The notes beneath the pieces are model-generated. The model ran no database searches, had not been told where the DNA came from, and saw only the letters and a program-made list of their open reading frames with translations. Shown here piece after piece: positions 11,701 through 24,609 of a stretch of DNA of 64,000 nt. A program made the position numbers and the translations under genes. Source of the stretch: Hyalella azteca (lineage: Eukaryota > Arthropoda > Malacostraca > Amphipoda > Hyalellidae); contig NW_025931949.1 of the NCBI RefSeq assembly GCF_000764305.2, positions 1 through 64,000 of the forward strand, in the 5' to 3' direction. Numbering within the stretch: position 1 is the first letter of the stretch; each line of letters opens with the position of its first letter.

Positions 11701-14700
11701 CAACGTATGTTTACAATCGGTGAATTTTAATGTCACTTCATTCAATTATAGTGTATTCAGCAATCACAATTCATGAATATAATATACATGGAAATATTTC
11801 GCAATGGTTCATGATTTGAAGCCACTCCTATCATCGTTCATATTTATTTTTCATTCTAATCCAGATCTCAACTCTCCACATTCTGGGCGACGCGAAGATC
11901 TTCAACTGCATATTCAAACAACTGAGCATCCATAGCATCACCGTCTCCGGGAACCTAAGTTTAAGTAATGTTACTTTCGAGGACTATGAGTATTTGCCAA
12001 TCTACGTGGCTGAAGGAGGCAGTCTGGAGCTCGTTAATGTTTGGCCCAAGAAAGTCTGGCATTTCGTTTCAGTCGTCGACAGGAAACAGGTTGGTACTTC
12101 GTGAAAAACGTGAAGTTGAGTTTCATTTTCTATGGAATATCCCTTCCTATGGTTATCATGCAATGCGTGTTATGTATAACAGTATGCGAATGTGTTTATT
12201 ATACTATTTTTATGTATAACGTAACATAACATAACATAACATAACATAACATAACATAACATAACATAACATAACATAACATAACATAACATAACATAAC
12301 ATAATATAACATAACATAATATATTGATCTCGGCGCTGCAGTGTAGGCCTGATGTGGCCTGCCGCCGATTCTTTTCCTTTTCGTGACTTGTTCACAGAAG
12401 ATCTAAAATCGTGTCATTTGACCGAATCTTTTCAGGACTAACGATAGTTTGAGATAGCTACTAGACTTCCAACGGTTTCGATATGCATAATACACATTCC
12501 TATACTTGATAATATATATATATACATTATCAAGTGTGAATGAATTTTTCAAGAACGACTTAGCTCATTCCAGATTAGAGCTACCTCAGTAATTAGAATG
12601 ACGATATTTTAGGCATTACAACGTTAAAAACAAATTACGAAGTTTTATCAATAAAATTCTCAAAATAGTTTTTTAAACTTATGACGACTCCGAAATTTAT
12701 CAAAATCAGTTGAATGCACAAATTTCTATCAATTTTGCGAAACTGTGATAATAGAAAGCAATCAAGTCTCGTGAGATGTACCAAGTATCAGCTCAAATAA
12801 AAATAAATTCGCTCATTCAACATATACGAGCATGTCTTGAGACTGAATTTGACCGAGGAGCTACGCTGAAAACAACATGCAATACGAAAAATCACGTTAA
12901 AGGCTTTAATGACATATATCAACCTAAAGTTATAATTTAAATTTGCAGGTGAATTGGCAGAGTGATGATATAGAACACTTCATCACTATCAGACAGCCGC
13001 TCCAGAAAGAAAACGTGCTGCTGGTTGGCAAGAATAAGCTGCACTGTGAACAAAAGCGATTTATGTTTTCACCGGCATTTCGTTTCGATCAACCCTTAAT
13101 CTGCAACTACACAGATGTTGAGGTAAACCCCGCGATATCGTTTAGCGAGGCCTGCATTAAATTTATACGTTTGTATCGTGCAACGCACTTACTAACGAAT
13201 CAGAATTCAATTCTGTGTTGATGAGCGTCATCCGCTTGCCTTCTTTCCATTTGATTTGCTCCATGATAAACACTTAAAAATAATGTCTTCTGAAATGAAT
13301 TGCTAAATTTAAATTTGCTGAAATGAAATATTTCATTCTATTTCCTCTACACGCAGCCCTTATTAAGAATTAGCGAAAGAAGGGAAAATCAAAGTTCAGT
13401 TTACAAGTTAATGAAATTAAACGTCTAAGTTAAAAAAAAACTACTGATATGGTGACAGAACAGTGATGTCAGTTCTTTCGGCAGTTAAAGTAGAGTGGTA
13501 ACTATATTAAGTTCGAAAAATATATGATTGATAAATTAAAGGGTATACTGATGCATAAAATGTAATTGATATTGTGAGGGTGCAGGAAGAAGTGGAGGTT
13601 GCGGTCGACCTTAAACCAAAGCCTTTCCCGACTTCAGTGTACATCATAGGCGCCAAGTTTCTCAGACTTGCGAGCATCTGCACCTATACGGTGAGTAATT
13701 TCGTGTAGAAAAGCCTGAACAAATAAGTTGATGTAAATTTAAAACTCATTCGCAGTGAATAGATATATGAGAACTGACTTATTTTTACTGTTTTCAGATA
13801 GACCTGGATAACGTGAGAAATGCCACGATGGATTACGTCGCTCATCACTGTCACTATCAGCTCAAAATTTCCAACTCTAGCGTCGCGAACATTGTTAATG
13901 AACCCGTTACGATCCAGACACTGGACAGCATGGTGGGAGAAATTGAAGCGATTTTTCCACTAGATCAATTAGTTATTAATCGATCAATAGTGCACTCTCT
14001 GACAGCATCTCCTATGACTACGGAAGTCTTGAATGCAAACATTTCTTCCGTTGATATGCTAATCTGTTATCGATCGCTGACAATGAACGATTCGTCGATT
14101 GGATCCGTCACGTCCATTCAAGTCTTAAAATTTGGGTCGATAATCAATACAAAAATTGATAGAGTATCATATCCGGGAATCTACGTTGATGGAGATTTAA
14201 TATTTGAGAATGTAACTATCAAGGATCTAGATGTCAAAGCCATAACTTTCGGGGTTGGTGGTCGACTTTCTCTAAAAAACGTCATTATTGAAAAGGGGTA
14301 TATAGATTCCATTGATCTGTCTTCTGGATCATTGGATCTAATAAACGTCACACTGTTTGGAGCTCCTCTAATTCTCGAAAAACATGTCCAACTCAAGATC
14401 AACCGAGAAGAATCTAAGACTTCTGAACCTGCTAAAACAGACTCTCAGCAACCTACACCAATCTTGACTACTCCTTTGAGCGTTTCGACCCCGAGAAGTA
14501 CAGAAGGTCCTCACAAAGTTGTATCTGAAGCCGTCAAAGCTTCAGTCACCGACGCTCAACTGTCGCCAGATTCTCCAGGAGTTCCGGAGGTCCAGCCGTG
14601 GATCAAATGGGCAACCGCTGGAGCGTCCATCTTCCTGGCATTGGTGGTGGTTCTCATTGCAATTTCTTTGGCCGTCGTCGTCAGGTGAAGACAAAACGCT

Positions 14701-15349
14701 GTTCTATGCAACATCTAAGTAATTTTTACTGAATGATTTTTTAAGCTCCAGTCGTAATGCGGCGACTATAAACAGGAATGTCAATTTATCGTTTTGTTTA
14801 ATTGCTCGCAGCCTCCAAATTGTTAAATACAGTAGTCAAAATGATACTTTGTGTGTGAACCGTTTGTTTCGAAACCGTCATTCGTGACATCACCTTCTCC
14901 AAAATGTGCAATTGCATTTTTATACGGCGCATTAATGCATACAGCCTTTTCATTATTCTGTCATAGGTAGAAGTACCTCAAATTTAATCTTGTTCCTGCC
15001 GAACATATTTTTGCGCCGCAGGGCTGTTGACGCTATGATAATTGTCATTTCTGCTGTCAAAACTATAAAAGTTATAACGTTGTCGTGCGTGCATAAGAAG
15101 GCTAACGTATGACATTTAGGTTGGGAGTAATACAATATGTTCAAGTTGCAATTGTCTCGTCACATTTAAAAATATTCTTATTTGTACAGGAACAACGGGA
15201 GCAGCGAGCCTTTTTCGTTGCGGTTGCGTCGTATGTTCAGAGCAGCGATTGAGGACGAGAGTCCAATCTCGACAGAGCTTGACATGCACGTAGCACACGA
15301 GCACCGCGACTCCTTCACCACACACTACTCCCGACTACCTTCTATTTGA
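8796..15349 (+). CDS. type I membrane protein with three beta-helix-like ectodomain modules (9 exons, ~1005 aa)
   Basis: Exons: 8796-8990, 9343-9486, 9797-10495, 11276-11704, 11865-12089, 12949-13122, 13586-13690, 13798-14684, 15190-15349. All junctions are GT-AG. Every intron is phase 0 except the last (phase 2), and the frame is open throughout. Residues 1-21 are a signal peptide (MKQLIFIFIATFTALGLAVS). The ectodomain has short repeats of the form Ile-x-Asn-x-x-Ile typical of right-handed parallel beta-helices (for example 'VIKIENTILQDVKKDGI', then 'VRVIMKNVTIEKC'), many N-x-S/T sites and a Thr/Pro/Ser-rich stalk. A transmembrane helix (IFLALVVVLIAISLAVVV) lies at about 935-952, with a ~53-residue cytoplasmic tail. 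Three modules repeat (C..C-N-x-T, then a beta strand, then the beta-helix). I do not recognise the family; cell-surface adhesion or ligand binding is inference. The first-exon assignment is the weakest point. A poly(A) signal lies at 15459-15464. Confidence 0.8.
9601..9690 (-). mobile_element. SINE-like family B, truncated copy in intron 2
   Basis: Carries the family-B body CGATTCTTGTACTTTTCTTG next to a (TAGTA)n-type tail. Related copies are at 12219-12440, 37345-37470 and 45775-45985. It lies inside the beta-helix gene's second intron, antisense to it. Confidence 0.55.
10820..11133. mobile_element. piggyBac-like MITE in intron 3 of the beta-helix gene
   Basis: A 314-bp segment flanked by TTAA on both sides. 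Its ends are inverted repeats: TTAACACGTTGGCCGCGATG on the left, and a right end whose complement reads TTAACACTTTGGCCGCGATT. TTAA target duplications are the hallmark of piggyBac transposition. No transposase ORF is present, so it is non-autonomous. Confidence 0.75.
12219..12440 (-). mobile_element. SINE-like family B with a long (ATAAC)n tail, intron 5
   Basis: About 20 copies of the pentamer ATAAC (12219-12322) abut a ~115-bp body containing GCCGATTCTTTTCCTTTTCG. Read on the minus strand, the body ends in a (GTTAT)n tail. The same body, in the opposite orientation and with a short pentamer tail, is at 45775-45985. The pentamer run is therefore the expanded tail of a retroposon rather than an independent satellite. 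Confidence 0.68.
12505..12534. repeat. perfect inverted repeat around (AT)n
   Basis: ACTTGATAAT, an (AT)n spacer and ATTATCAAGT, inside intron 5 of the beta-helix gene. Confidence 0.7.
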
Positions 15350-15458
15350 AGTGGAGCTGATCTTATATTTTGTATACGATGCCATTTTCGAAATTTAGTA
15401 TTATTTAGAGGAGTGAGAGAATCCAGCGATGAATTAAAATTCAATCTTTAATGATCCA

Positions 15459-15464
15459 AATAAA
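15459..15464 (+). promoter_or_regulatory. poly(A) signal of the beta-helix gene
   Basis: AATAAA 110 bases after the TGA stop at 15347-15349. Confidence 0.65.
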
Positions 15465-15534
15465 GTCCATCTTGCAGCAAACGTATATCGTACAATACGA
15501 ATGATTTTTGGGTTAACTTTGAGCCAAACAATAA

Positions 15535-15710
15535 GGGCAGGGTTGAAAAGTGGTTACAGTTCAGAGTGCCAGGATTGTAGCAGTGAGTTGCGAGTTCGAG
15601 ACCGCAAAATGCTGTGAATGTTCTGCGATGTTAAGAATCGGCGACAGGCCTACGGCCTACTAAACGCCGAAACCGCTATTATTATTATTATTATTTTTAT
15701 TATTATTAGT
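15535..15710 (+). mobile_element. tRNA-derived SINE family A, internally deleted copy
   Basis: Matches the copy at 1318-1550 at both ends but lacks the middle (from after CAGGATTG to TAGCAGTGAG), so box B is gone. It ends in an (ATT)n tail. It lies just downstream of the poly(A) signal of the beta-helix gene. Confidence 0.75.
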
Positions 15711-16896
15711 ATAAACATGGATTAGTTCGCCGAGGAATTCAGAAAAGAAGTTGTCGCATCTCCAGCTTATTTATTTAGGAGGACTCGCTATTTATTTATG
15801 AGAACTTTGTATTGTAAGGACTTTTATTGATTATCAGAAGAATTACTTTATGATTTATTAACTTCTTGTGGAGCCCCGAATTCTGGCGCATCGTGTCAAA
15901 AGCCAAATTTCAGCGTTGAGCTTATTAAATTCAGGAGCATGTCCGTAGACTTATTAATCCAAACAAACAATATATGCCAATTTTAATTGTCTAGCATTAA
16001 TTCCAGTGATTTAATGATAAAAAAATGATTGAGTGGATTAGTACTCACAATAAAAGTGAGTTACTTCAAACTCCATTAATTGTGAAATCCTGTCGAATAT
16101 TATATATTGGTAGTGCCCTAGAATAGGACACTATTGTATTAACTACTCTCATTTAAGTAAAAAACTTGATAAAAGAAAAAATTATCAATTGAAATAAAAT
16201 TCATTGATATTCCTGCCACACAACTGGGCTTAAATTGAGATTAATATGAATCCGAAATAAATAAATAAACCGATGCCTGATTTAAGGGTTATTTCCGTGT
16301 TCCATTTCATGCGTTGCCATGCCTGACTTATCAAATTATTAGTTATAACAAAACAATTTCATGTACGTAAATGAAAATTTGGTTTGCAGAATCCATATAT
16401 AAACAAGTTTAATATATTTGAATTCATCAAATTCAGGGACAACATAGCTGCCGTTGTAAACTCAAGGAAATACTATAAGGTACTAATTTTTTAATCGATC
16501 TGAAGAAGTTTCCTTTTTGTATTTTGACAGTAATATAAAATACAAGCGGACATGAGCCAGAAATCTGCCATGCTGTACTACGCGTATACATGTAAATATT
16601 AGATACAGCATTATCTGGATATACAATATAAATGTCTTGCATTAGAAATACTTTCGATTGGATCCTCCGAAGAATGAATGGAAACGTGATGCAGCACCTA
16701 TGATTATAATGCCTACTTTATAAGAATAATACTTTTATCTGGCGTCGAAGCGTGCATGATCAAAAGAAATGAGGTAAACCAACGAACACAAAGCGTCAAA
16801 AAGCTGCAATGATCAAACAAACAAAAGTAATTTCAAGACAACAAGATAATGTTATTCAAATTCACAACTCAGACGATTTTGTTAGCAGCTCGCTTT
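15711..16896. other. intergenic between convergent genes
   Basis: Separates the 3' ends of the plus-strand beta-helix gene and the minus-strand zinc-finger gene. AT-rich, with no supported exon. Confidence 0.5.
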
Positions 16897-18960
16897 CTAC
16901 GAGTGACTTTGACCTTGTGTTTGGTCATGTGTCGAGTGATAACAGATTTCTTTGTTCTTTGTTGCTGAAAACGTACAAAGAGAACATGTGAAGGGCTTTG
17001 CATACTTTTTGTATGGTATCCGAGAAGGAAAAACAGACTCTTTTCTATGTATCGACTCCTGAAGATCAGACGTGAGGTCGGGGATGGAATCTATAATTGA
17101 AGGAGCTTGCTTATCTTCTCCAGAGGTATGACGGACCTGTTGTTCTGTTTGTTGGGCTTGGATGTGCTCGTAAATTTTTCCAGTATTTGTAGATTTCTTC
17201 AGAACTCTATTATTGATCTTGGTTCTAAATTTAGTAATTGGAGTTATTTCGCTGTTAAATGCTCGATTTCCAGGAATTTTTCCAGTTATTGAAGAGCAAT
17301 CTGCAGTTGGATCATTCATCAACCGTGTGCTTTCTTCTGGTTCAGAGGCTTTCTTGTGCGAACGACTGGTAGAAAAGGATACAGGGTGGTCGGCGTGAGA
17401 ATTTAAATATGCTTGCTTGTATGTTATGAATTGTTTGCTTTCTTCATTTAGTACAGCTGCTAAACGACTAGAAGATGAGCGAGCTAAAGACACGGCTCTT
17501 CCAATCATCGCAGTCGCACTGCGATGCGCCGATGGCTCTTCAGATGTCTTCATCTTCATTTGGTTTCCTGCGATTGAAGACAGAGGTGCTTCAGGATTCA
17601 TTAACACCCCAATGTTCTGCTCGATAAATTTTCGCTTCAAATTAGGTGCCTTCATTTGTGTGCTTTGGGAAATACTCGAAAAATTTTCACGCCCTGTCAA
17701 CTTTGATAGAACTTTATTGGAAGGAGGAGGACTCGCCGATTTTAGAACAGCAGCATGTGATTTGGGTAAGGAATTTGCTCGTTCTCTAGGTTCCGGTTCT
17801 CTGGTAGGATGATCAACAGAATGCAAGAAGCTGTGTTGTCTCATAATAGACTCATTAATTGCTTTGAAGGGACAGAAATGGCAACAGTGAAGCCCCGGCC
17901 TCGTTTTTTTCTGCGTTTTTGAAGCGTCACACGAGGCACTGATGAAATTAGTTTGGAATCTCCCACTTGAATGAAAATAATGATCTCGATGGACAACAGA
18001 AGCCTTTTTACGATCATCGTTTAGAAATTTTTTTGACAAGCATTTAATTTCTTTCGCTTTCAAGTAGGAGTTTTTCGGTTTTAGATTGCTAATTCTAGTA
18101 ACTGTGGTCAACTCTTCGCCGTGAATAGGACTTGTATTTTCAATAAATAATTTCGTTATATTGACATCTTCAGCATCGGTTGAACTCCGAGTTGTTTCCG
18201 TAAAATTTCCAGAAGAGTCGAGCGCCTGCCCATTTTGTTGGACTGGTAAATAATTTTGGAAGGCTGAAGCAGCCATTTTTGTCATAGGAAGAGAGTTTGT
18301 AGTAGAAGAACTCGTTTGTGCAATCTTAAAATGTATCCCATTTGTCCTGGGCAGAGAAATAAGCCGCTGCGACGTTTTTGTTGCTGTCGGCGTGTCTTTA
18401 GCATCACAGACGGAGCTTGATTTTGAATTTAACTGATAATATCCATTGTTGCCTTTCAGACAAGGTTTTGGAATCACAAAATTTTTGGATGAAATACTAT
18501 TTGCATGCATTTCTGTATTTAGATTATTGGAAAAAGGGTTTTGGACACCGGAATTCGAAGAGTGAATCGTAACATTACTCTGAGATTGAGTTGTACCTGC
18601 AGGATTAGTTTTTTCGTCTGAAGCTGCTTCATTTCTTTTGTTGAGGGAAAAGCCATCTGCGTGAAGAAAATAAGGGAACTTGTCTTGTATAGATTTTAGA
18701 CTCCAGGCGACGAAAAAGATTTATTATCGCATTTTATGTGCAAATAAGAGAATCAAGTTAAGGTGAAGCAAAAATTTAATTTTCATTCAATGCTTACCAA
18801 AATTTTCCAATGATGAATTTGAAGTATAAATCGATGATGACGGAAATTCTTGGTTATGCTTGACCAAGAAAACCAGTGGAGGACTGCTCGAGGTAGCTTC
18901 CAATATTGAGACGTAAAATTCACAAGAGTTCGACGAGTCTGGCAACATTTCACGGCTCAT
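16897..18960 (-). CDS. C2H2 zinc-finger protein, two exons seen (~640 aa)
   Basis: Coding parts are 18960-18798 (exon 18981-18798) and 18656-16897. The intron is GT-AG with matching phase 1, joining ...SLENF to DGFSLN. The protein is mostly Ser/Thr/Lys-rich and disordered. It has two separated C2H2 fingers: CHFC at about residue 313, twelve residues, then H-x3-H (complete consensus); and CSLC at about residue 612, twelve residues, then H-x2-H, close to the C-terminus. Both carry C-x-x-C-x-F, as in Hunchback/Charlatan/REST-type fingers. It is probably a nuclear DNA-binding regulator, but no specific family is recognised. The exon is open upstream of the chosen Met to its splice acceptor at 18982, so further 5' coding exons are possible. 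The 131-residue plus-strand ORF opposite it is a shadow. Confidence 0.75.
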
Positions 18961-20526
18961 CGCACGGTTTTCACGGGCGCCCTGCGTGTTTGAATGACAT
19001 GAAAGCTTTAAAATATTTATTGAGATTTAATACTTCAGGAATGGAAGACACTATTGGAAATAGTTTCTTCCATTCGTAAAATTTCTCTACAGACCTCAAC
19101 TCTTAACAGATCAAGTGATCAAGCTATTTTTTTTTATTCGTGATACTGTTGGCAATCGTTTCAAAATTCTCCTGACTTGAATAAATGAAACTTTTCAGCT
19201 AAAAATATGCTTCACTAGAGGTAATCATTTTTGATTGGTACAAGATTTTTGGCGCCGATGAGACGAGTGATATTTATCAGTGAAATTAATCACATGCTTG
19301 ATTGCTTCTTGCATTCGTAATGGCAATCGTTGAGGCCTTAATTGTATTGGTTGGCATGTGCACTCATGTTGGTCAATTGTGAACGTGGCCCCAATTCATC
19401 AGCCCGCCAACCTCACATTAAAACTGACATACATTTTGTTCCTACTATACCCTCAATATATACATTTTGGATACATTAGCTTTATAACTTCAATAATTAT
19501 ATATTACAGCTGAACTTAAGTCCGTGACCACCAAACGATCCAACGAATCGGGGCAAAGTGCGCTACGTTGACCACGCGTGTTACGAGCAAACAATCTCTT
19601 TTCTATTGGCCTAGTGCTGATATCGACTAAGGTGATGACACATAGGGACATTCTTAAAAATAATATTACATTACATTTGCCAACAAAATTGCATGTAAAC
19701 GACTTCATCTCGCTTTTATCTACATCATTCAGCGGACAACTAATACAACATTCAATGGATGGGTTCGCATGAAATGCACTGAATGAATGTCAACGTTTCT
19801 CCAAATAATACAGAAATTGTCTAAGATAATTAATTTGTAACCGAAAACCAAGTGAAATAACCATTAGAGTTCACCCATCTGTAATTTATCTCTTATCAGA
19901 GTTCATCTCTTACTTAACCTATCGCCTTCATTCTAAAACCAGCTCAGATTTGAACACTTAACAATGTTTAAACTCGTAAATAATGCTACTAATCAAAATC
20001 CATAACAACGGTAAAGTTTTTTAGAATGGGTCTTCCTGATTAACCACAATTTTCATAATTATGGCGGCACACGTCCGTCACCGGAGAAAATTGAAAGGAA
20101 ACCGTTCGTATATCTAAGCTAAAGACGGAAGCTTATCACACGTTTGAAATTCCAAGTAATACCCCAAAGAAACATTTGTTTACGTCAATGCTTGCTGCGG
20201 TAAATTTATTAGGAAGATTTGAAATTGGATTAAAGTAGTCGAATTTCTATGTGTAATTATTTATTTTTGCAGCAATTTGTTATGTCATTGATTCCTAGAA
20301 TGAACATAAAATCATAAGATTTTTTATTCACCTTGCGGTTACATTTAAAAAATGTGTGACGCTTCGTATATAAAATGTGCTGAAACTTGATTTAAATTCG
20401 TGTTTAAGTAAATGGATGCACCTTTGATCAATAATTACTGCTACAAAGAGTATCATATAAAATATAAATTATCAATAACAATGGGGAACATTGACGATAG
20501 TAACTAATATAACGAGCTACAATGTT

Positions 20527-20677
20527 AAAAAAATATAACTCAGTACCCACTGCAGTGAGTGACAGAGAGCGCATTTTCTCGTCGACGAAAACTTGAGGTC
20601 ACGGACGGACAGACAGACAGACGGACATGGCGAGCACAATAGTGCATTTTTACATAAATGAGAAAATGCGCTAAAAA
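20527..20677 (-). repeat. dispersed repeat C, copy 1
   Basis: About 150 bp that recurs in the opposite orientation at 42581-42731. It contains a short (GGACA/GACA)n run. AGCGCATTTTCTC occurs twice in inverted orientation within it. No coding capacity; possibly a non-autonomous transposon remnant. Confidence 0.65.
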
Positions 20678-21779
20678 GTAAAAATTGACTTCTCTTCATG
20701 CAGTTGACCAAGTCGAACTCAAGAGGTTTTGATAGAATTTGGTTTATCATAACTTCAACACCTGTACAGTCATTGTGAATGGATGGGTACAAATAAATTC
20801 TTAATTTAAGTGACAAAAAAACGAGCCGTGAAATTAATAAGTTGTGACATGAGAAGAATAGATAAATTTGAATACATAAATTTTATGTAAACGTTTTATC
20901 TCGCCGCAGGGGTGAATTTAATTTCAAAATCGAATGACATTATTTCCGTTCAGAACAAAAATATCAACCTAATGAAATATTCAAGAAATTCCCTATGATA
21001 TACTCTTATTCAGCTACAAACACTGTAAAAATTATGAAGATATGCAACACATGCAAACAAAATGATCCTGATTTAATAAAAAATTATCAAGTTTCGAATC
21101 TTATTTTGAGGATCTGCAATAAACTAACTCTAAGCAAGAGGCTATTTGAATTAGATAAAAAAATTCGGATTTTGCGAATGAAAAAGGCAACAGAACGAAA
21201 AGGAAATAGTACTTCAAGTCCAATAGAGCCTCACAAGTTTGTTTGACTTAAGCCCAATGTTCAATTTCTTGCAAATAAAATCCAGTTCTCAGTCATCAGA
21301 TAATGAACACCATTACTTAGGTATACACCATTACTTAGGTATAAGTTCGCGTCGCTGACGCATGCGTGTCACTCGCGGATCTCCGGATCTGTCATGCTAA
21401 CTAGCTTTAACCTGAACAACGTTCGTAAAACAAAATGGTACTGGGCCTGCAATGGTTTATTTGGTGGTTCAGATGACTGGATTTAGTCTGAAGTTTATGC
21501 ATCTTAGTCACATAATTTTTTTATGAAACGAAATGTTAAAGTATTGATCGCCAAGTTGATTTTTGACCGTAAACCATTTGCGCTCTGTAATTTCCTTTAA
21601 AACATTTAGTGGAAGATTTCAGAACTGCAGCATTTTTTCGAGTTCTGAATCCACATTAGCACTTGGGTTAAGTATACTAACGGGTGTGAATCAAAACTAA
21701 AATAAGCAATGCTAAAATTATAGTAAAATATTTACTTACGCGACAAGACAGCCAGTCCAACGGAGGTAAAAGAACCAAT

Positions 21780-22830
21780 CCTCTTCATAACGACGAGCTC
21801 CTGGGGGATTGTTCCTGAGCGCCCCAACCGCTAAGCTCGCGGTGTCTGACTGCGACGGGTCCCAGTTGTAGGGTTAAGTTTTCATGTAGGTAGGATTCCT
21901 TACATTAAGTTATTATGTTGGTAGGATTTCTTGCATTTCCCTTCTCTGTTTCTCTCGTGTGGGCGGCCGACGTCCCGTGTAAGCGACCTCTTGTTCGAGT
22001 GTCTTCGTTTCTGTTTCTTTTCACCTGTCCCTCAAGTCACTTCGTCTCTTTGAGATGCTAACGCTGCTTCTTTCCAGCCAGCTTTAGCGGGCTGGACAAT
22101 TGAGACCTTCCGCCCCTTGTGGGTGATGAATGATTTTTGACTTAAGAAACTTTTGATAATTGAGACCTTCCACCTCTTTGGTGATGTTAATCTTCACTGT
22201 CGGTGCGAGATAGCTAAATAGCTGAAGCGCTAGTAAACATGTGGCAACTAAACTAACTAACTCATCAAGACGAATCAGTCCTTTTCTACCTACTAGCTCC
22301 CACGTGGTTCGTCTTCTCTTTGAAGTGTAGCCTCAACCGTGGACCTGGTCGTAGCTAAAAAAGAGTGTCACTCAATCGCTCCCATAAGGAGTGATATCCC
22401 ATAAAATTATGAATGGACCTGCTGGGGAAAGTCTGAACTGGTGATGCTGGGTATGATCCCGCACGTGTTCGGACGGCACAGCCTGTCCAGAGCTGCTGTT
22501 GTGCAATCACATAGGTGAACACAGGCAGAGAGCCCTTCTACGAGCACAGGCACCGGGTACGCATGCAACACCTTACCTCGGGTTGGGGACAACTTGTTAA
22601 AACCATCTCAAAGAAACCGACGAAATTCCAGCGTGCAGTAGCTAGAAGTACTGTCCAATTGAGAATACAGAGCAGATTTAAGGGAAAGGTTAACCGAGTG
22701 AGAACAATCATTGCTGCCAATCGGAAGTTTCCTCACTTGTTCGACGACTGCTTGGACCTGAACGCTAACGCAGCGCTTCACAACTCGGGCAGTGCTGTTG
22801 TGGCTTGTTAAGATTTTTAAGATTTTTCCA
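21780..22830 (+). other. C/T-rich segment with a 98-codon ORF, possible mobile-element remnant
   Basis: GC- and pyrimidine-richer than its surroundings. It carries an imperfect direct repeat (TTGAGACCTTCCGCCCCTTG near 22100 and TTGAGACCTTCCACCTCTTT near 22158). An ORF at 22515-22811 encodes a basic protein with no domain I recognise and no splice context. A different composition from both flanks suggests an inserted element or an untranslated exon, but I cannot assign it. Confidence 0.22.
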
Positions 22831-24353
22831 TCTCCCTCTCCCTAATTTGTACAGTTTTTGGCGATAGTTTGAGTTCTGAACACCTTCAACGCGATGTTGG
22901 CAAAGTATTTCGGAAAAAGGCCTCCAAAACTCCTTTTCATGACCGGAAAACTTGTAATCAGAATTGTACTTTCATTTACGTGATTACTTTCCCGAATTTG
23001 GTCTCATGACTTTAAACACGCACCTTCCATAAAATATTCGCACAAATTCAAGACATAACTCATGGGGTATATCACCTGATTGTCCATACTTGGCACAATT
23101 TTGTTAAGAATACAGTGAGAATTTCTGAAAATGGAGGCTTAATTAGATAACTCCAATTAAGATCGAGATTCAAATAACAATAAATGGCTCTAGGTAGGAA
23201 TACGTATAAAATCTGCGCACTGCGACTGAAAAGTGACTTCGAAAAGCTACAAACCACTATCTTTCTTTCTTGACAATCTTAACTCGGATATTTCCTAATA
23301 ACCGGTGAATAAAATGAATACACCTTCATTTCATATCAGTTAGGCGGATAGAAATTCTGAAAATTCACGAGCCGTAAAAGTTCTGGAGAAATAAGCCTAA
23401 CCTGTCCTAGGTTAGAGTAAGTTAAATTCAACCCCTCGATTTGCACAGTAAATCTATGTTATGCATGAGCTTTAAAGAAGACAAGTTTGCATACCCATTT
23501 TCACTATTATTTGAGCGAAAGAAGAGAATGTTGGACAACTTCCCGGCTAATCACACAATTTTTTGCTCTTCATGGGACGTGATTGAAAATTAATGGGAAC
23601 ATTTGGAAAGACCAACGAGAATTCAATAGTTTTTGCTGGGGATTCACGTGTGTACTCATTTAAATTTACACGAGAGGATTTTTATCTTCTTTGGCTCACC
23701 TTAGTTCCATCATAAAGGATATGCAACATGTTTCTGTCCATACGAACGAAACGAAATACAAGCAAATTGATCAAGTAATTCGCATACACGTACAATCACC
23801 TTCCAACATGCGTTGAAAAATAATGAAATTCGTCCAACATTACACAATACAAAAACCCAAAAGATAAGCATTAAAACGCAATTTGCAGCTGAAATTGCAC
23901 GAGGTCGATGTAATGAGCACAAGGGCGACTTTGATGTAACATGTAGGCTGTCTTTGGTTTCTACTGAAATAAAAATATTGAAGAAGGCGAGAAGATCACC
24001 TTTGACACGTCACTTTTCCGCGACTGTGTTACGCGAATGAAAGTTTTCTTATAGACCATCGTGTTTCTACAGTTCTGATATTTCTTTAATTATGCCAAGT
24101 ATTCTAATTGAAGATTTAAGTACGATTAGGAAATCGGCATCGCCTGCTTATCTCACTACGTCAAACAAATAAAGACTGAAGGGTAAATTTATTATATGTA
24201 TACAGACAGAATAGATTTGCTGAGAATCACTCACCAATAGAAGCACATTTCTATTGGCGTATTGTGCTGATTTAAGCTGTACTAAAACATAAATAAATAT
24301 CCAAGATATTGCATAACTAATCTTCTTGAAGTTTTTGCTTACGATCGCTATTT

Positions 24354-24609
24354 TTATGACAGCCAAGAACTTTTAGTTGAACCACAGTTACTGATGAGAA
24401 AAATAGTAGGAAGCGAAATATCTACTTTATTTGCGTGCCGGGTGAACCGGCAGCTTGCAGGGAAGAAGTCTGCACGAGGAAGCCATTTACTCGTAGATGA
24501 GCCATCGTGCGAAAGAGAAGGTCTTGTTTCAAAAATTATGTTGACGCTAGATTTCACAACTCGCTGAACAATCTCGTCGGTATAATCTGAATTATAGCAT
24601 GAGTGATCT
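24354..24609 (-). CDS. possible terminal exon of an unidentified gene
   Basis: On the minus strand a splice-acceptor-like ATTTTATTAG precedes an open frame that begins 'DHSCYNSDYTDEIVQRVVKS' and ends with a TAA at 24354-24356. The residue mix looks more protein-like than neighbouring random ORFs. No upstream exon could be joined and no family is recognised, so this is only a candidate. Confidence 0.18.

Noticed and set aside
12210..12395. ORF with repeated LCYVM residues
   Set aside because: Translation of the (ATAAC)n tail of a retroposon.
17417..17812. 131-codon plus-strand ORF
   Set aside because: Lies wholly antisense to the long zinc-finger exon and has no motif or splice context; a shadow frame.
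20995..21246. 83-codon Lys-rich ORF with an acceptor-like site upstream
   Set aside because: No partner exon, no recognisable domain, AT-rich composition as in the surrounding DNA.
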